The position numbers were made by a program, and so were the translations under genes. Shown in pieces: positions 8,137 to 16,771 of a DNA stretch of 64,000 nt; the first letter of the stretch is position 1, and each line of letters begins with the position of its first letter. This stretch comes from VFMC01 sp050248155 (GTDB taxonomy: Bacteria > Actinomycetota > Acidimicrobiia > Acidimicrobiales > Ilumatobacteraceae), in the NCBI GenBank assembly GCA_050248155.1, contig JBFWSW010000007.1:59428-123427 (forward strand). The letters are read 5' to 3'. The notes under the pieces were generated by a model. That model ran no database searches. It worked only from the letters and a program-made list of their open reading frames with translations, and was not told where the DNA came from.

Positions 8137-8882
8137 GCGAGACGACCGAGCACAACATCATCGAGGTGTCCGACATCGTCGCCGGCTACACGCCCGACGT
8201 GAACATCCTGAACGGGTGCGACCTGCACGTGGCGCCTGGAGAGTTCGTCGGCATCATCGGTCCCAACGGCGCCGGCAAGTCGACGTTGTTGAAGGCCGTG
8301 CTCGGCCAGGTGCGCATCGTGTCGGGCTCGGTGACGTTCAAGGGTCAGGACATCACCGGCCGCAAGGCGCACGAGCTCGTGTCGCGCGGGGTCGGGTTCG
8401 TGCCCCAGACCAAGAACGTGTTCCCCAGCCTGACGGTGCGCGAGAACCTCGAGATGGGTTGCTACCTCCGGCCGAAGATCTTCGAGGAGCGGTTCGAGTA
8501 CGTCGGCACGATGTTCCCGAAGCTGCTCCAGCGAGCGAGTCAACACGCCGGGGCGCTGTCGGGCGGTGAGCGGCAGATGGTGGCGATGGGCCGCGCACTC
8601 ATGCTCGACCCGACCGTCCTGCTGCTCGACGAGCCGTCTGCCGGCCTGTCGCCGATGCTGCAGGACGAGGTCTTCATCCAGTGCCGCCACATCAACTCGA
8701 CTGGCGTCGCGATCTTGATGGTCGAGCAGAACGCCCGCCGGTGCCTGCAGGTGGCGGACCGCGCGTACGTCCTCGACCAGGGTCGCAACGCCTATACGGG
8801 CACCGGGCGCGAGCTGCTCGCCGACCCGAACGTGATCGGCCTGTACCTGGGCACCCTCAGCCGCGCCACCGGCGGCGGCTGA
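8133..8882 (+). CDS. livF: HAAT-type ABC transporter ATPase LivF
   Basis: A 249-residue ABC ATPase, second of the LivG/LivF pair. Walker A is GPNGAGKST, signature LSGGERQ, Walker B VLLLDEPSAGLSP, and the late VEQNARRCL motif is typical of LivF. The GTG start at 8133 overlaps the livG stop (GTGA). It is the last gene of the liv operon and is followed within 20 bases by a strong hairpin. Confidence 0.94.
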   Translation: MSETTEHNIIEVSDIVAGYTPDVNILNGCDLHVAPGEFVGIIGPNGAGKSTLLKAVLGQVRIVSGSVTFKGQDITGRKAHELVSRGVGFVPQTKNVFPSLTVRENLEMGCYLRPKIFEERFEYVGTMFPKLLQRASQHAGALSGGERQMVAMGRALMLDPTVLLLDEPSAGLSPMLQDEVFIQCRHINSTGVAILMVEQNARRCLQVADRAYVLDQGRNAYTGTGRELLADPNVIGLYLGTLSRATGGG

Positions 8883-8900
8883 GCGACGGACCTCACGCGA

Positions 8901-8930
8901 GAAGGCCCCGGGCCGGAGCCCGGGGCCTTC
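8901..8930. terminator. Bidirectional hairpin terminator between livF and the binding-protein gene
   Basis: A perfect 13-bp stem, GAAGGCCCCGGGC (8901-8913) with its complement at 8918-8930 around the loop CGGA. It sits between two convergent genes (livF ends 8882, the binding protein ends 8963). T-tracts are weak on both sides, as is common in high-GC genomes. Confidence 0.85.
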
Positions 8931-8962
8931 GTCGTCAGGTGCGTCTCAGCGAGACGGCGGGG

Positions 8963-10396
8963 TCACTCGCCCGCGTCGTAGCTCTCGCCGAGGCCGTTGC
9001 CGATGTTGCCGTCGCAACCGTAGACAGCGACGTCCTTCGGGCCGATGCCGTTCTCGACCATCGTGCGGAGGATCTTCGACGACTCCTCGAAGCCGATGAC
9101 CGCGATGGCGTCAGGCGACGCTCCCGCGATCTCGGACACCTCGGCGTCGAACGTGCCCGCATCGGGCTCGTAGATCTTCTTCACGCTGACGTCGATGCCC
9201 GCAGCCGTGAGCGTCTGCTCGACGACGTCGGCCAGGCCGGTGCCGTACGCATCGTTGCGAGCGATGATCGCCACGTTGGTGGCGCCGTCGTCGGCGATGA
9301 GCTTGGCGATGGCCGCGCCCTGGAGCAGGTCCGGGGGAGCGACACGGAAGTACAGGCCCTTGTCGGCGTAGGTCGTGAACTTGTCCGACGTGTTCGCCGG
9401 GCTGAACTGGACGATGCCGGCGCCGGTGATCTTGTCGATCACGCCGAGCGACACGCCCGAGGCGGCCGCACCGATGATGGCGTCGACGTTCTCGCCGAGC
9501 AGACGGTCGACCGTCTGGTTCGCGAACTCCGGCGTGTCACCCGAGTCACCCTTGCTGATCTCGACCGGCTTGCCGAGCACGCCGCCGGCCTCGTTGATGT
9601 CCTTGATGGCGAGGTCGACACCTGCGATCTCGGGTGGCCCGAGGAAGGCGAGGCTGCCCGTGACCGGCAGGATGGAGCCGATCTTCAACACGCCGTCACC
9701 CTTGCGAGTGCCCTCGACCGGAACCGCCGGCACGTCGGCCGAATCGGCGGCCTTGGCCGGCAGGTACGTGGTGAGCGAGTCGTCGATGCGGTTGTCGGCG
9801 CCCATCGTGAGCACGCCGTAGCTGGCCTCGAGCGGATCGCCCACACCGTTCAGCGTGATCGGACCCGACTGGCCGTCGTAGTCCGGGTCGCCGCCGGCGC
9901 TGATGATCTCCATGCAGCTCGCGAAGTCGGTGCACTTCTCACCGTCGCGGGTGACTCCCTGGATCTCGGCCGCATAGCCGATGCCGTCATCCTCGGCGAC
10001 GGCCACCGCGAGGGCGATGATCGTCGTGAGGTCGTAGGCCTCGGCTGCGTAGTTGTAGTCGATGAGCGCGGGGTCGACCTCGAGCAGGCGGTCCTTGAAG
10101 TCACCGCTCAGCTCGGTCAACGGCGTGGTGCCCTTGAAGCCCTCGAGGTCGCCGCCACCGCCGGACGGTGCCGTGGTGTCGGACATCGCCTCGGTGGTCT
10201 CGGACATCGCCTCGGTGGTCTCGGACATCGCCTCGGTGGTCTCGGACATCGCCTCGGTGGTCTCAGGCGCAGCCGACGTCGCCGGCGCAGCGGTGGTCGC
10301 TGCGGAGTCGTCGTCGTCGTCACCACCGCAGGCCGTGGCGAACACGGCCAGCCCGATGAGAAGTGCGCCCACCCGGCGCACACGGGTTCTCTGCAT
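8963..10396 (-). CDS. Circularly permuted HAAT-type substrate-binding lipoprotein
   Basis: A 477-residue lipoprotein with a signal ending FATAC (Cys23), a poly-Asp and Thr/Ala linker, four TTEAMSE repeats (about 46-73) and a Gly-rich joint. Residues 83-213 then hold what is normally the C-terminal segment: EGFKGTTPLTELSGDFKDRL, DYNYAAEAYD, GVTRDGEKCTDFASC and YDGQSGPITLN. A linker of about 20 residues follows. Residues 233-477 hold the normal N-terminus: GDGVLKIGSILPVTGSLAFL, AIKDINEAGGVLGKPVEI, YGTGLAD and GFEESSKIL, ending in CDGNIGNGLGESYDAGE, where the usual protein would run straight into EGFKGTTPL. All pieces of a LivJ-like fold are present once, in swapped order. ATG 10396 has GGGGAG upstream. 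It presumably feeds LivHMGF. Confidence 0.9.
   Translation of the reverse strand: MQRTRVRRVGALLIGLAVFATACGGDDDDDSAATTAAPATSAAPETTEAMSETTEAMSETTEAMSETTEAMSDTTAPSGGGGDLEGFKGTTPLTELSGDFKDRLLEVDPALIDYNYAAEAYDLTTIIALAVAVAEDDGIGYAAEIQGVTRDGEKCTDFASCMEIISAGGDPDYDGQSGPITLNGVGDPLEASYGVLTMGADNRIDDSLTTYLPAKAADSADVPAVPVEGTRKGDGVLKIGSILPVTGSLAFLGPPEIAGVDLAIKDINEAGGVLGKPVEISKGDSGDTPEFANQTVDRLLGENVDAIIGAAASGVSLGVIDKITGAGIVQFSPANTSDKFTTYADKGLYFRVAPPDLLQGAAIAKLIADDGATNVAIIARNDAYGTGLADVVEQTLTAAGIDVSVKKIYEPDAGTFDAEVSEIAGASPDAIAVIGFEESSKILRTMVENGIGPKDVAVYGCDGNIGNGLGESYDAGE
10179..10262 (-). repeat. Four perfect 21-bp tandem repeats encoding TTEAMSE heptads
   Basis: The 21-base unit TCGGACATCGCCTCGGTGGTC (plus strand, here one base over the arm) repeats exactly four times in the linker of the binding-protein gene. 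It encodes a flexible or helical stalk between the lipid anchor and the binding fold. The perfect copies suggest recent slippage and length variation between strains. Confidence 0.9.
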
Positions 10397-10458
10397 GTGT
10401 ATGTCTCCCCCTAGGAGTCCGTGCGGAACGTGCCGCTCGGTTGTTATCGGAGGCGGCC

Positions 10459-10487
10459 AGCCTAAGCGGTGGCCAGGCCGGTGACAA
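10459..10487 (-). promoter_or_regulatory. Promoter of the substrate-binding protein gene
   Basis: On the minus strand, TTGTCA (10487-10482) and TAGGCT (10464-10459) are separated by 17 bases. The implied start near 10452 gives a 5' UTR of about 56 bases containing a GGGGAG Shine-Dalgarno before ATG 10396. Unlike most first genes here, this one is not leaderless, as expected for an abundant protein. Confidence 0.65.
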
Positions 10488-10555
10488 GGAGTCCCACCTG
10501 CCGCGCGAGCCTCTTCGCCTGCGTTCACACAGGATTCACGCGGTACGGTCGTCCC

Positions 10556-11371
10556 ATGAACGACGAGGTCGACTTCGACGTCACGGGGCACGTCGCAACG
10601 ATCACGCTCGACGCACCTGAGCGGATGAACACCATCTCGGGTCCGATGTTGCACGCGCTGTCGGCACGGCTGCTCGAGGCCGACGGCGATCACGACGTGC
10701 GCTGCATCGTGCTCACGGGGCGGGGGCGGGCGTTCTGCGCGGGCCTCGACCTCGCGGCGCAGATGGCCGGTCCGCCGGGGTCGCTCGGCAACCTCGGCAG
10801 CCCCGACGGCGGCGTCATGGCTCGCGCCGGCGAGCTCGACGTGCGCGACACGCCCCCGATCGTGCTGCACCAGATCGACACGCCGACGATCTGTGCGTTG
10901 AACGGTGGCGCAGCGGGATACGGACTCGACCTGGCGCTCGGCTGCGATGTTCGGATCGCGGCCGAGTCCGCCAAGCTCAACACCGGCTTCGCGAAGCGCG
11001 GCATCCTCCCCGAGAGCGGCGGCACCTGGCTGCTGCCCCGCCTGGTCGGTTCCGCCAAGGCAGCCGAGCTGTTGTTCACCGGTCGCACCATCCGCGCCGC
11101 CGAGGCGCTCGAGCTCGGTCTCGTCAACGCCGTGGTGCCCGACGACGAGATCGGTCGGCGCGCCCGAGAGCTGGCCGACGAGATCGCCGCCAACGCCCCG
11201 CTGGCCGTCCGCGCCATCAAGCGCATGCTGCGCGCCGCCGAGACCGAGACGTTCGAGCAGCACGTCCACCACGTCTTCCTCCAGCTGCTGCCGCTCGTGC
11301 GGACCAAGGACTTCACCGAGGGCGTCGCTGCGTTCATGGAGAAGCGGGCGCCCGACTTCACGGGCCGGTAG
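10556..11371 (+). CDS. Enoyl-CoA hydratase/isomerase family protein
   Basis: A 271-residue crotonase-fold protein. RGRAFCAGLDL (oxyanion-hole half) and ALNGGAAGYGLDLALGCDVRIAAESAKL (second half) are clear. GILPESGGTWLLPRLVG follows, with Glu in the usual general-acid region. GRTIRAAEALELGLVN and ANAPLAVRAIKRML complete the pattern. The exact CoA ester is unknown. ATG 10556 lies 6 bases after TACGGT, suggesting a leaderless message. The nitroreductase gene follows after 13 bases. Confidence 0.9.
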   Translation: MNDEVDFDVTGHVATITLDAPERMNTISGPMLHALSARLLEADGDHDVRCIVLTGRGRAFCAGLDLAAQMAGPPGSLGNLGSPDGGVMARAGELDVRDTPPIVLHQIDTPTICALNGGAAGYGLDLALGCDVRIAAESAKLNTGFAKRGILPESGGTWLLPRLVGSAKAAELLFTGRTIRAAEALELGLVNAVVPDDEIGRRARELADEIAANAPLAVRAIKRMLRAAETETFEQHVHHVFLQLLPLVRTKDFTEGVAAFMEKRAPDFTGR

Positions 11372-11384
11372 CGCGTCGCCCGGC

Positions 11385-12062
11385 ATGACACGTGAGATCC
11401 CTGACCTGCTGACGGGTCTCGCCACCACGCGCGCGATCCGGCGATACCGGCCCGACCCGATCCCCGACGAGGATCTCGCGACCATCTTGTGGCACGCCAC
11501 CCGGGCACCGAGTGGGACCAACCGGCAGCCGTTCCGCTTCCTCGTCCTGCGCGACGGCGAGCGCGCCCAACAGGTCAAGCGGCTGCTGGGCGGCGCCTTT
11601 CGCCGCGGATGGGCTGCCAAGCGCGAGCACGAGGGCTTCCTCAGCGGGACCGATGCCGACACGTCGACGCGTGCTGCGCGCACGGTCGCCGCCATGCAGC
11701 ACTACGTCGACCACATCGAAGAGGTCCCGGTGATCGTCCTGGCGTGCCTCGTGCGGTACCGCGAGCCGACCCCGTACGAGGGCGCCTCGATCTACCCAGC
11801 CTGCCAGAACCTGCTGCTCGCAGCTCGCGCGCTCGGGTATGGTGGCGTGCTCACGGGATGGCACCATCTCGTCGAGACCGAGTTGACACAGCAGCTCGAC
11901 GTACCCGAAGGGGTCGCGCTGTCGGCATGCATCACGCTCGGCCGTCCGGTCGGTTCGCACGGGCCCGTGCGACGGCGGCCCCTCAGGGAGTTGGTGTACG
12001 ACGACCGGTGGGGCAGCGAAGCGACGTGGGTGTTGGAAGAAGAGGGGGGACGGATCGGATGA
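11385..12062 (+). CDS. Nitroreductase-family flavoprotein
   Basis: A 225-residue protein of the FMN-dependent nitroreductase fold. RAIRRYRPDPIPDEDL and RAPSGTNRQPFRFLVL form the FMN phosphate-binding start. ASIYPACQNLLLAARALGYG and the GVALSACITLGRP segment are diagnostic. It reduces an unknown nitro, quinone or enone substrate using NAD(P)H. It overlaps the ROK regulator by ATGA, so the two are cotranslated. A link between this enzyme and xylose metabolism is not obvious. Confidence 0.88.
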   Translation: MTREIPDLLTGLATTRAIRRYRPDPIPDEDLATILWHATRAPSGTNRQPFRFLVLRDGERAQQVKRLLGGAFRRGWAAKREHEGFLSGTDADTSTRAARTVAAMQHYVDHIEEVPVIVLACLVRYREPTPYEGASIYPACQNLLLAARALGYGGVLTGWHHLVETELTQQLDVPEGVALSACITLGRPVGSHGPVRRRPLRELVYDDRWGSEATWVLEEEGGRIG

Positions 12063-13294
12063 CGGCGAGATCCCGGGTCGGCACGACGCTCGCCGAGCCC
12101 GTGGGACTGCGCAGCGAGACCGTGCGCAGCGCGAACCTCTCGACGGTGCTGCGCGCGCTGCACGTCGACGGTCCGACGTCGCGATCCGAGATGGTGGCCC
12201 GCACAGGGCTGACCCGCAGCGCGGTCGGGGCGCTCGTCGGCGAGCTCGTCCGCGCCGGCCTGATCGTCGAGCGGCCGGCCGTGTCGGACGGCAGCCCCGG
12301 GCGGCCGTCGCCCGTGGCCAGCGTCCGTTCCGAGCAGAACGTCGCGCTCGCCGTCGAGGTGCTGGTCGATGCGATCGGTGTGGCCGCAGTCGGCCTGGGC
12401 GGCGTGGTCCTCGACAGCGTCCGCATCGACCGCCCGCGCTCGCGCGTGTCGGTCGAGCGCACGGTCGACGACATCGTCGAAGCGGTGGCCAAGATCGAGA
12501 GTGGCCTGGTGCCGTCGTGCCGGATCGTGGGCCTCGGCCTCGGTGTCGCCGGGATCGTCCGTCGCTCCGACGGAACGGTCATGTTCGCTCCGAACCTCGG
12601 ATGGCGCGAAGCGCCGTTCGGAGCGTTGCTCGACGAAGCGCTCGGAGGCCGCTTCGACCTGTTCCTCGCCAACGAGGCCGACCTCGCCGTGCTGGCAGAG
12701 GTGCGCCGAGGCGCGGCGAAGGGCGTCGATGACGTGCTGTGCATCTGGGGCGAGGTCGGCGTAGGCGGCGGCTTCGTCGCTCGCGGCGAGCCGATCACCG
12801 GCGCATCGGGGTTCGCCGGCGAGGTCGGGCACATCCCCGTCAACCCGGATGGCCTGCACTGCCAGTGCGGCTCGGTCGGCTGCTGGGAGACCGAGGTCGG
12901 CGAGGGCTCGCTCCTCCGCCGCACCGGCCGGCCGGCCGACGGTGGCCGAGCGGCCGTGGATGCGGTCCTCGCCGACGCAGCTGCGGGGGTACCGGAGGCG
13001 CTCGAGGCGCTCGCCGTCGAGGCGCGTTGGCTGGGCATCGGGCTCGGCGGTCTGATCAACGCGCTCAACCCGTCGATGGTCGTGCTCGGGGGCCTGTTCA
13101 GGCGCCTGCACCCGCTCATCCGCGACACGCTCGACGCCGAGATCGAACGCAGAGCCACGCCGTCGGCACGCGACGGCTTGCGCGTGGTGCCCTCGTCGCT
13201 CGGAGCCGACACCGTGCTGCTCGGCGCAGCCGAGCTCGCCTTCGAGAACCTGCTGGCCGATCCGCTCGGCGTCGCCGTTGACAGCACGCACTGA
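12059..13294 (+). CDS. xylR: ROK-family transcriptional regulator, probable XylR
   Basis: A 411-residue repressor with an N-terminal winged HTH (ANLSTVLRAL to RSEMVARTGLTRSAVGALVGEL, about 25-65) and a C-terminal ROK sugar-sensing domain. GLGLGVAGIV and GEVGVGGGF are visible, and the zinc site HCQCGSVGCWE matches the ROK CxCGxxGCxE pattern. INALNPSMVVLGG follows. It lies directly before xylA and xylB, so control of xylose use is the simplest role. The gene symbol is inferred from context. It overlaps the nitroreductase stop by 4 bases. Confidence 0.87.
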   Translation: MTARSRVGTTLAEPVGLRSETVRSANLSTVLRALHVDGPTSRSEMVARTGLTRSAVGALVGELVRAGLIVERPAVSDGSPGRPSPVASVRSEQNVALAVEVLVDAIGVAAVGLGGVVLDSVRIDRPRSRVSVERTVDDIVEAVAKIESGLVPSCRIVGLGLGVAGIVRRSDGTVMFAPNLGWREAPFGALLDEALGGRFDLFLANEADLAVLAEVRRGAAKGVDDVLCIWGEVGVGGGFVARGEPITGASGFAGEVGHIPVNPDGLHCQCGSVGCWETEVGEGSLLRRTGRPADGGRAAVDAVLADAAAGVPEALEALAVEARWLGIGLGGLINALNPSMVVLGGLFRRLHPLIRDTLDAEIERRATPSARDGLRVVPSSLGADTVLLGAAELAFENLLADPLGVAVDSTH

Positions 13295-13315
13295 TTTGTT
13301 GAAAGCTGCGACAAA
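13278..13315 (+). promoter_or_regulatory. xylA promoter with candidate XylR operator
   Basis: TTGACA at 13278-13283 is followed, 18 bases on, by AAAGCT (13302-13307). An imperfect 21-base dyad with outer arms TTTGT and ACAAA (13295-13315) covers the -10 region; 7 of 10 pairs match. xylA begins at 13346 with AAGGGAG upstream. A ROK repressor binding here would block the promoter. The assignment is inference. Confidence 0.5.
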
Positions 13316-13345
13316 CGAGCGCATCGCCGGCGCAAGGGAGCAGCC

Positions 13346-14686
13346 ATGACCGATTTCTTCGCCAACGTCCCCGAACCGATCCCGACTGCCGGCGCGGGCG
13401 GTGACGACGACACCCCGTTCCGGTTCCGCGTGTACGACCCGGACCGGATGGTCTCCGGCAAGCGCATGGCCGACCACCTGCGCATCGCCGTGTGCTACTG
13501 GCACAGCTTCAACTGGCCGGGCAGCGACGTCTTCGGTGTCGGCACCTTCGACCGACCGTGGCTGCAACCAGGCGTCGACCCGATGGTCGCCGCGTTCGCC
13601 AAGCAGGACGCGGCCTTCGAGTTCTTCACCAAGCTCGGCACGCCGTTCTTCTGCTTCCACGACGTCGACATGGCGCCCGAGGGCTCGACGCTCGCCGAGA
13701 GCCGCCACCACCTCGACGTCCTCGTCGAGCGGGCCGCGAAGAAGATGGCCGAGACCGGTGTCCGCCTGCTCTGGGGCACCGCGAACCTGTTCTCGAACCC
13801 GCGCTACGCCGCCGGCGCGGCCACCAACCCCGACCCTGACGTGTTCGCTCATGCCGCTGCGCAGGTGCGACACATGCTCGACGCCACCCACCGCCTCGGC
13901 GGCGAGAACTACGTGCTGTGGGGCGGGCGCGAGGGCTACGAGACGCTGCTCAACACGCGCCTCGGGCACGAGGCCGACCAACTCGCCCGCTTCCTGACGA
14001 TGGTCGCCGAGTACAAGCACACGATCGGCTTCCCCGGCATGTTGCTCCTCGAGCCCAAGCCGCAGGAGCCCACCAAGCATCAGTACGACTACGACTGCGC
14101 CACCGTCCACGGCTTCCTCGAGCGCTACGACCTGATGGGCGAGTTCTTCGTCAACATCGAGGTCAACCACGCGACGTTGTCGGGCCACTCGTTCCACCAC
14201 GAGGTCGCCTACGCGATCGACAACGGCATCTTCGGCAGCGTCGATGCCAACCGCGGCGACCCGCAGAACGGATGGGACACCGACCAGTTCCCCAATTCGG
14301 TCGACGAGCTCGTCCCGCCCGTCTACGAGATCCTGCGATCCGGCGGCTTCACGTCCGGAGGGTTCAACTTCGACACCAAGCTGCGTCGGCAGAGCCTCGA
14401 CCGCGACGACCTCTTCCACGGTCACATCGGCGGGATCGACACGCTCGCCCGGTCGTTGCTGATCGCCGCGCAGCTGCTCGACGACGGTGTCATCGAGCGG
14501 GCGCGCGACAGCCGGTATGCGGGGTGGGAGACCGACCGAGGGCGGCGGATCCTCGGAGGTGGCGTCGACCTCGCCACGCTCGCCGATGAGTCCGTGGCCG
14601 CGGACCTGAACCCGCGTCCCGTCTCGGGCCGGCAGGAGCAGCTCGAGAACGAGGTGAACCGGGTCATCTGGGACACCCCGCACTGA
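13346..14686 (+). CDS. xylA: Xylose isomerase
   Basis: A 446-residue class II (E. coli-type length) xylose isomerase converting D-xylose to D-xylulose. FCFHDVDMAPEG contains the catalytic His and Asp. LLEPKPQEPTKHQYDYD contains the metal-binding Glu and the catalytic Lys. EVNHATLSGHSFHHEV and SVDANRGDPQNGWDTDQFP give the remaining metal ligands. Its Shine-Dalgarno AAGGGAG is well placed. xylB follows after 18 bases. No xylose transporter is encoded in the window. Confidence 0.97.
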   Translation: MTDFFANVPEPIPTAGAGGDDDTPFRFRVYDPDRMVSGKRMADHLRIAVCYWHSFNWPGSDVFGVGTFDRPWLQPGVDPMVAAFAKQDAAFEFFTKLGTPFFCFHDVDMAPEGSTLAESRHHLDVLVERAAKKMAETGVRLLWGTANLFSNPRYAAGAATNPDPDVFAHAAAQVRHMLDATHRLGGENYVLWGGREGYETLLNTRLGHEADQLARFLTMVAEYKHTIGFPGMLLLEPKPQEPTKHQYDYDCATVHGFLERYDLMGEFFVNIEVNHATLSGHSFHHEVAYAIDNGIFGSVDANRGDPQNGWDTDQFPNSVDELVPPVYEILRSGGFTSGGFNFDTKLRRQSLDRDDLFHGHIGGIDTLARSLLIAAQLLDDGVIERARDSRYAGWETDRGRRILGGGVDLATLADESVAADLNPRPVSGRQEQLENEVNRVIWDTPH

Positions 14687-14704
14687 CTGCGTCACAATGC
14701 CGTC

Positions 14705-16189
14705 GTGACCAATTCGCCCTCAACCGATCGGGTCGCCATCGGCGCCAAGCTCGTCGCCGGCGTCGACTCCTCGACCCAGAGCACCAAGGTCGAGATTCGC
14801 CGCCTCGACACCGGCGAGGTGGTCGCGCGAGCCAGCGCGCCGCACCCCCCGACGACCCCGCCGCGCAGCGAGCAGGATCCCGAGGCCTGGTGGGGCGCCT
14901 TCCAGCAGGCGTGGGCCGGCGTCGGATCCCCCGAGGTCGAGGCGATCAGCGTCGGTGGCCAGCAGCACGGGATGGTCGTCCTCGACAGCGACCGCCGCGT
15001 CGTCCGCCCCGCGAAGTTGTGGAACGACACGGAGTCGGCGCCCGATGCAGGATGGCTCATCAAGCAGCTTCCCGGCGGCAGGGCCGATTGGGCGGCTGCC
15101 GTCGGCAGCGTGCCGGTCGCGTCGATGACGTCGACGAAGCTGTCGTGGCTGCACCGCTCCGAGCCCGAGCACTGGGATCGCCTCGCCCACGTCCTGCTCC
15201 CACACGACTGGATGACGGCACGCCTGACCGGCGGGTTGGACGGCCCCGACGCCGGCGAGCTGACGACCGATCGTGGCGACGCATCGGGCACCGGGTACTG
15301 GTCGCCGGCGACGGGCGAGTACCGCTGGGATCTGCTGTCGATCATCGACCGCGACCGGGACTGGTCGACCGTGGTGCCACGAGTCGCGGGCCCGGGCGAG
15401 GTCGTCGGCCGCTGGGGGAGCGCGCTCGTCGGGCCGGGCACCGGCGACAACATGGCTGCCGCGCTGGGTCTCGGCATCGCGCCGGGCTGCGCCGTGGTCT
15501 CGCTCGGCACCTCGGGCACGGCCTTCACCGTGGCGGCGGCTCCGACCGCCGACGCGACCGGTGCCGTCGCAGGCTTCGCCGACGCGACCGGCAGGTACTT
15601 GCCGCTCGTCTGCACGTTGAACGCGGCGAAGGTCGTCGATGCGGTGCGCCGGCTGCTCGGCGTCGACCACGACGAGCTCGACCGCCTCGCGCTCGAGAGC
15701 GGCAGCGGAGCGAACGGTGTGACGCTCCTGCCGTACTTCGACGGTGAACGCACGCCCGATCTGCCGCGCGCCACGGGGTGGCTCACCGGGCTGCACAGCG
15801 ACGTGGCGCGTGCCGACCTGGCGCGCGCAGCGATCGAGGGCGTGGTGTGCGGGATGCTCGATGCACTCGACGCGTTGCGTGCGCACGCACCCGTCGAAGC
15901 CGTGGTGCTGACGGGCGGGCTGTCGCGCAGCCCTGCGGTGCGGCACGTGATGGCGTCGCTGTGCGACGTGCCGGTCCGCCTCACCGAGGCCGAGGAGGCG
16001 GTCGCGACCGGAGCGTGCGTGCAAGCGGCGATGGTGGCGACGGGCGAGCAGGCGGACGCCATCGCCGAACGTTGGGGCCTCGATCGCTCGACGCCCGTCG
16101 AGCCGATGGCAGATGACCGCGCCGCCGACGGTCACGCCGTGCGGGCCCGATACGACGAGCTCCGGCAGTCCGCATATCCGTCGGAGTGA
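14705..16189 (+). CDS. xylB: Xylulokinase
   Basis: A 494-residue FGGY-family kinase phosphorylating D-xylulose to xylulose 5-phosphate for the pentose phosphate pathway. GVDSSTQSTKVEI is the N-terminal phosphate loop and GGQQHGMVVLD the substrate loop. LLPHDWMTARLTG, SLGTSGTAF and ERTPDLPRATG follow, and VVLTGGLSRSPAVRHVMA is the C-terminal ATP motif. A weak CACAAT hexamer 6 bases before the GTG may give an extra internal promoter. It completes the xylose pathway with xylA. Confidence 0.95.
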   Translation: MTNSPSTDRVAIGAKLVAGVDSSTQSTKVEIRRLDTGEVVARASAPHPPTTPPRSEQDPEAWWGAFQQAWAGVGSPEVEAISVGGQQHGMVVLDSDRRVVRPAKLWNDTESAPDAGWLIKQLPGGRADWAAAVGSVPVASMTSTKLSWLHRSEPEHWDRLAHVLLPHDWMTARLTGGLDGPDAGELTTDRGDASGTGYWSPATGEYRWDLLSIIDRDRDWSTVVPRVAGPGEVVGRWGSALVGPGTGDNMAAALGLGIAPGCAVVSLGTSGTAFTVAAAPTADATGAVAGFADATGRYLPLVCTLNAAKVVDAVRRLLGVDHDELDRLALESGSGANGVTLLPYFDGERTPDLPRATGWLTGLHSDVARADLARAAIEGVVCGMLDALDALRAHAPVEAVVLTGGLSRSPAVRHVMASLCDVPVRLTEAEEAVATGACVQAAMVATGEQADAIAERWGLDRSTPVEPMADDRAADGHAVRARYDELRQSAYPSE

Positions 16190-16195
16190 GCCACC

Positions 16196-16771
16196 GTGAC
16201 GCCCGGTGACCCGTTCGCGGTGCTCGGCCTGCCGCCCACCGCCACGGTCGCCGAGGTGCGTGAGGCCCGTCGGCGCCTCGCGTTCGAGCTCCATCCCGAC
16301 CGCGGTGGTGACGTGGTCGCCATGCAACGCCTCAACGCTGCGTTCGACGCGTGCCTGGCCACGATCGAGCGCGGGGCGGTGGCTGCAGCAGCAGAGGCGG
16401 CCGCGAGGCCAGGTCCGAGCGCACCGCAGCGCCGTCGGCAACGGCAACCTCGCCCAGCACCCCGGCGGCCTCACGTCGAGCACGATCTGCCGTCGTTCAC
16501 GATCGATGCGCTCCCGGCGGAGGCGTTCGAGGCGTTGCTCGTGGTCGCCTCGTGGATCGGCGAGGTCGTCGACGACGATCCGCCCTACGTGCTCGACTGC
16601 CACCTGCACGACCCGGTGCCGTGCTGGTGCCGGCTCGAGCTCGTGCCCGACGCGGGTGGCAGCACGGTGAACCTCACGGTCGCGTCCGGCGAGGCCGGAC
16701 CGGTGTCGGCGGAGCTCGTGCGTGACATCTGGGTCGACAACCTCAACCGTCTCGGGGGGCCGCCGCCTTGA
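16196..16771 (+). CDS. DnaJ-domain protein
   Basis: A 191-residue protein. Residues about 5-60 form a J domain (DPFAVLGLPPTATVAEVREARRR, then HPDRGG with the HPD triad). A Pro/Arg-rich linker follows. The C-terminal domain of about 90 residues (DLPSFTIDALPAEAFEALLV to CWCRLELVPD) I do not recognise. It may deliver a specific client to Hsp70. It starts 6 bases after xylB, but a functional tie is unclear. Its end overlaps the convergent Sua5 gene by 29 bases. Confidence 0.8.
   Translation: MTPGDPFAVLGLPPTATVAEVREARRRLAFELHPDRGGDVVAMQRLNAAFDACLATIERGAVAAAAEAAARPGPSAPQRRRQRQPRPAPRRPHVEHDLPSFTIDALPAEAFEALLVVASWIGEVVDDDPPYVLDCHLHDPVPCWCRLELVPDAGGSTVNLTVASGEAGPVSAELVRDIWVDNLNRLGGPPP

Noticed and set aside
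8963..11695. 910-codon reading of the binding-protein gene
   Set aside because: Residues before the ATG at 10396 lie antisense to the enoyl-CoA hydratase gene, and a promoter, ribosome site and lipoprotein signal begin at 10396.
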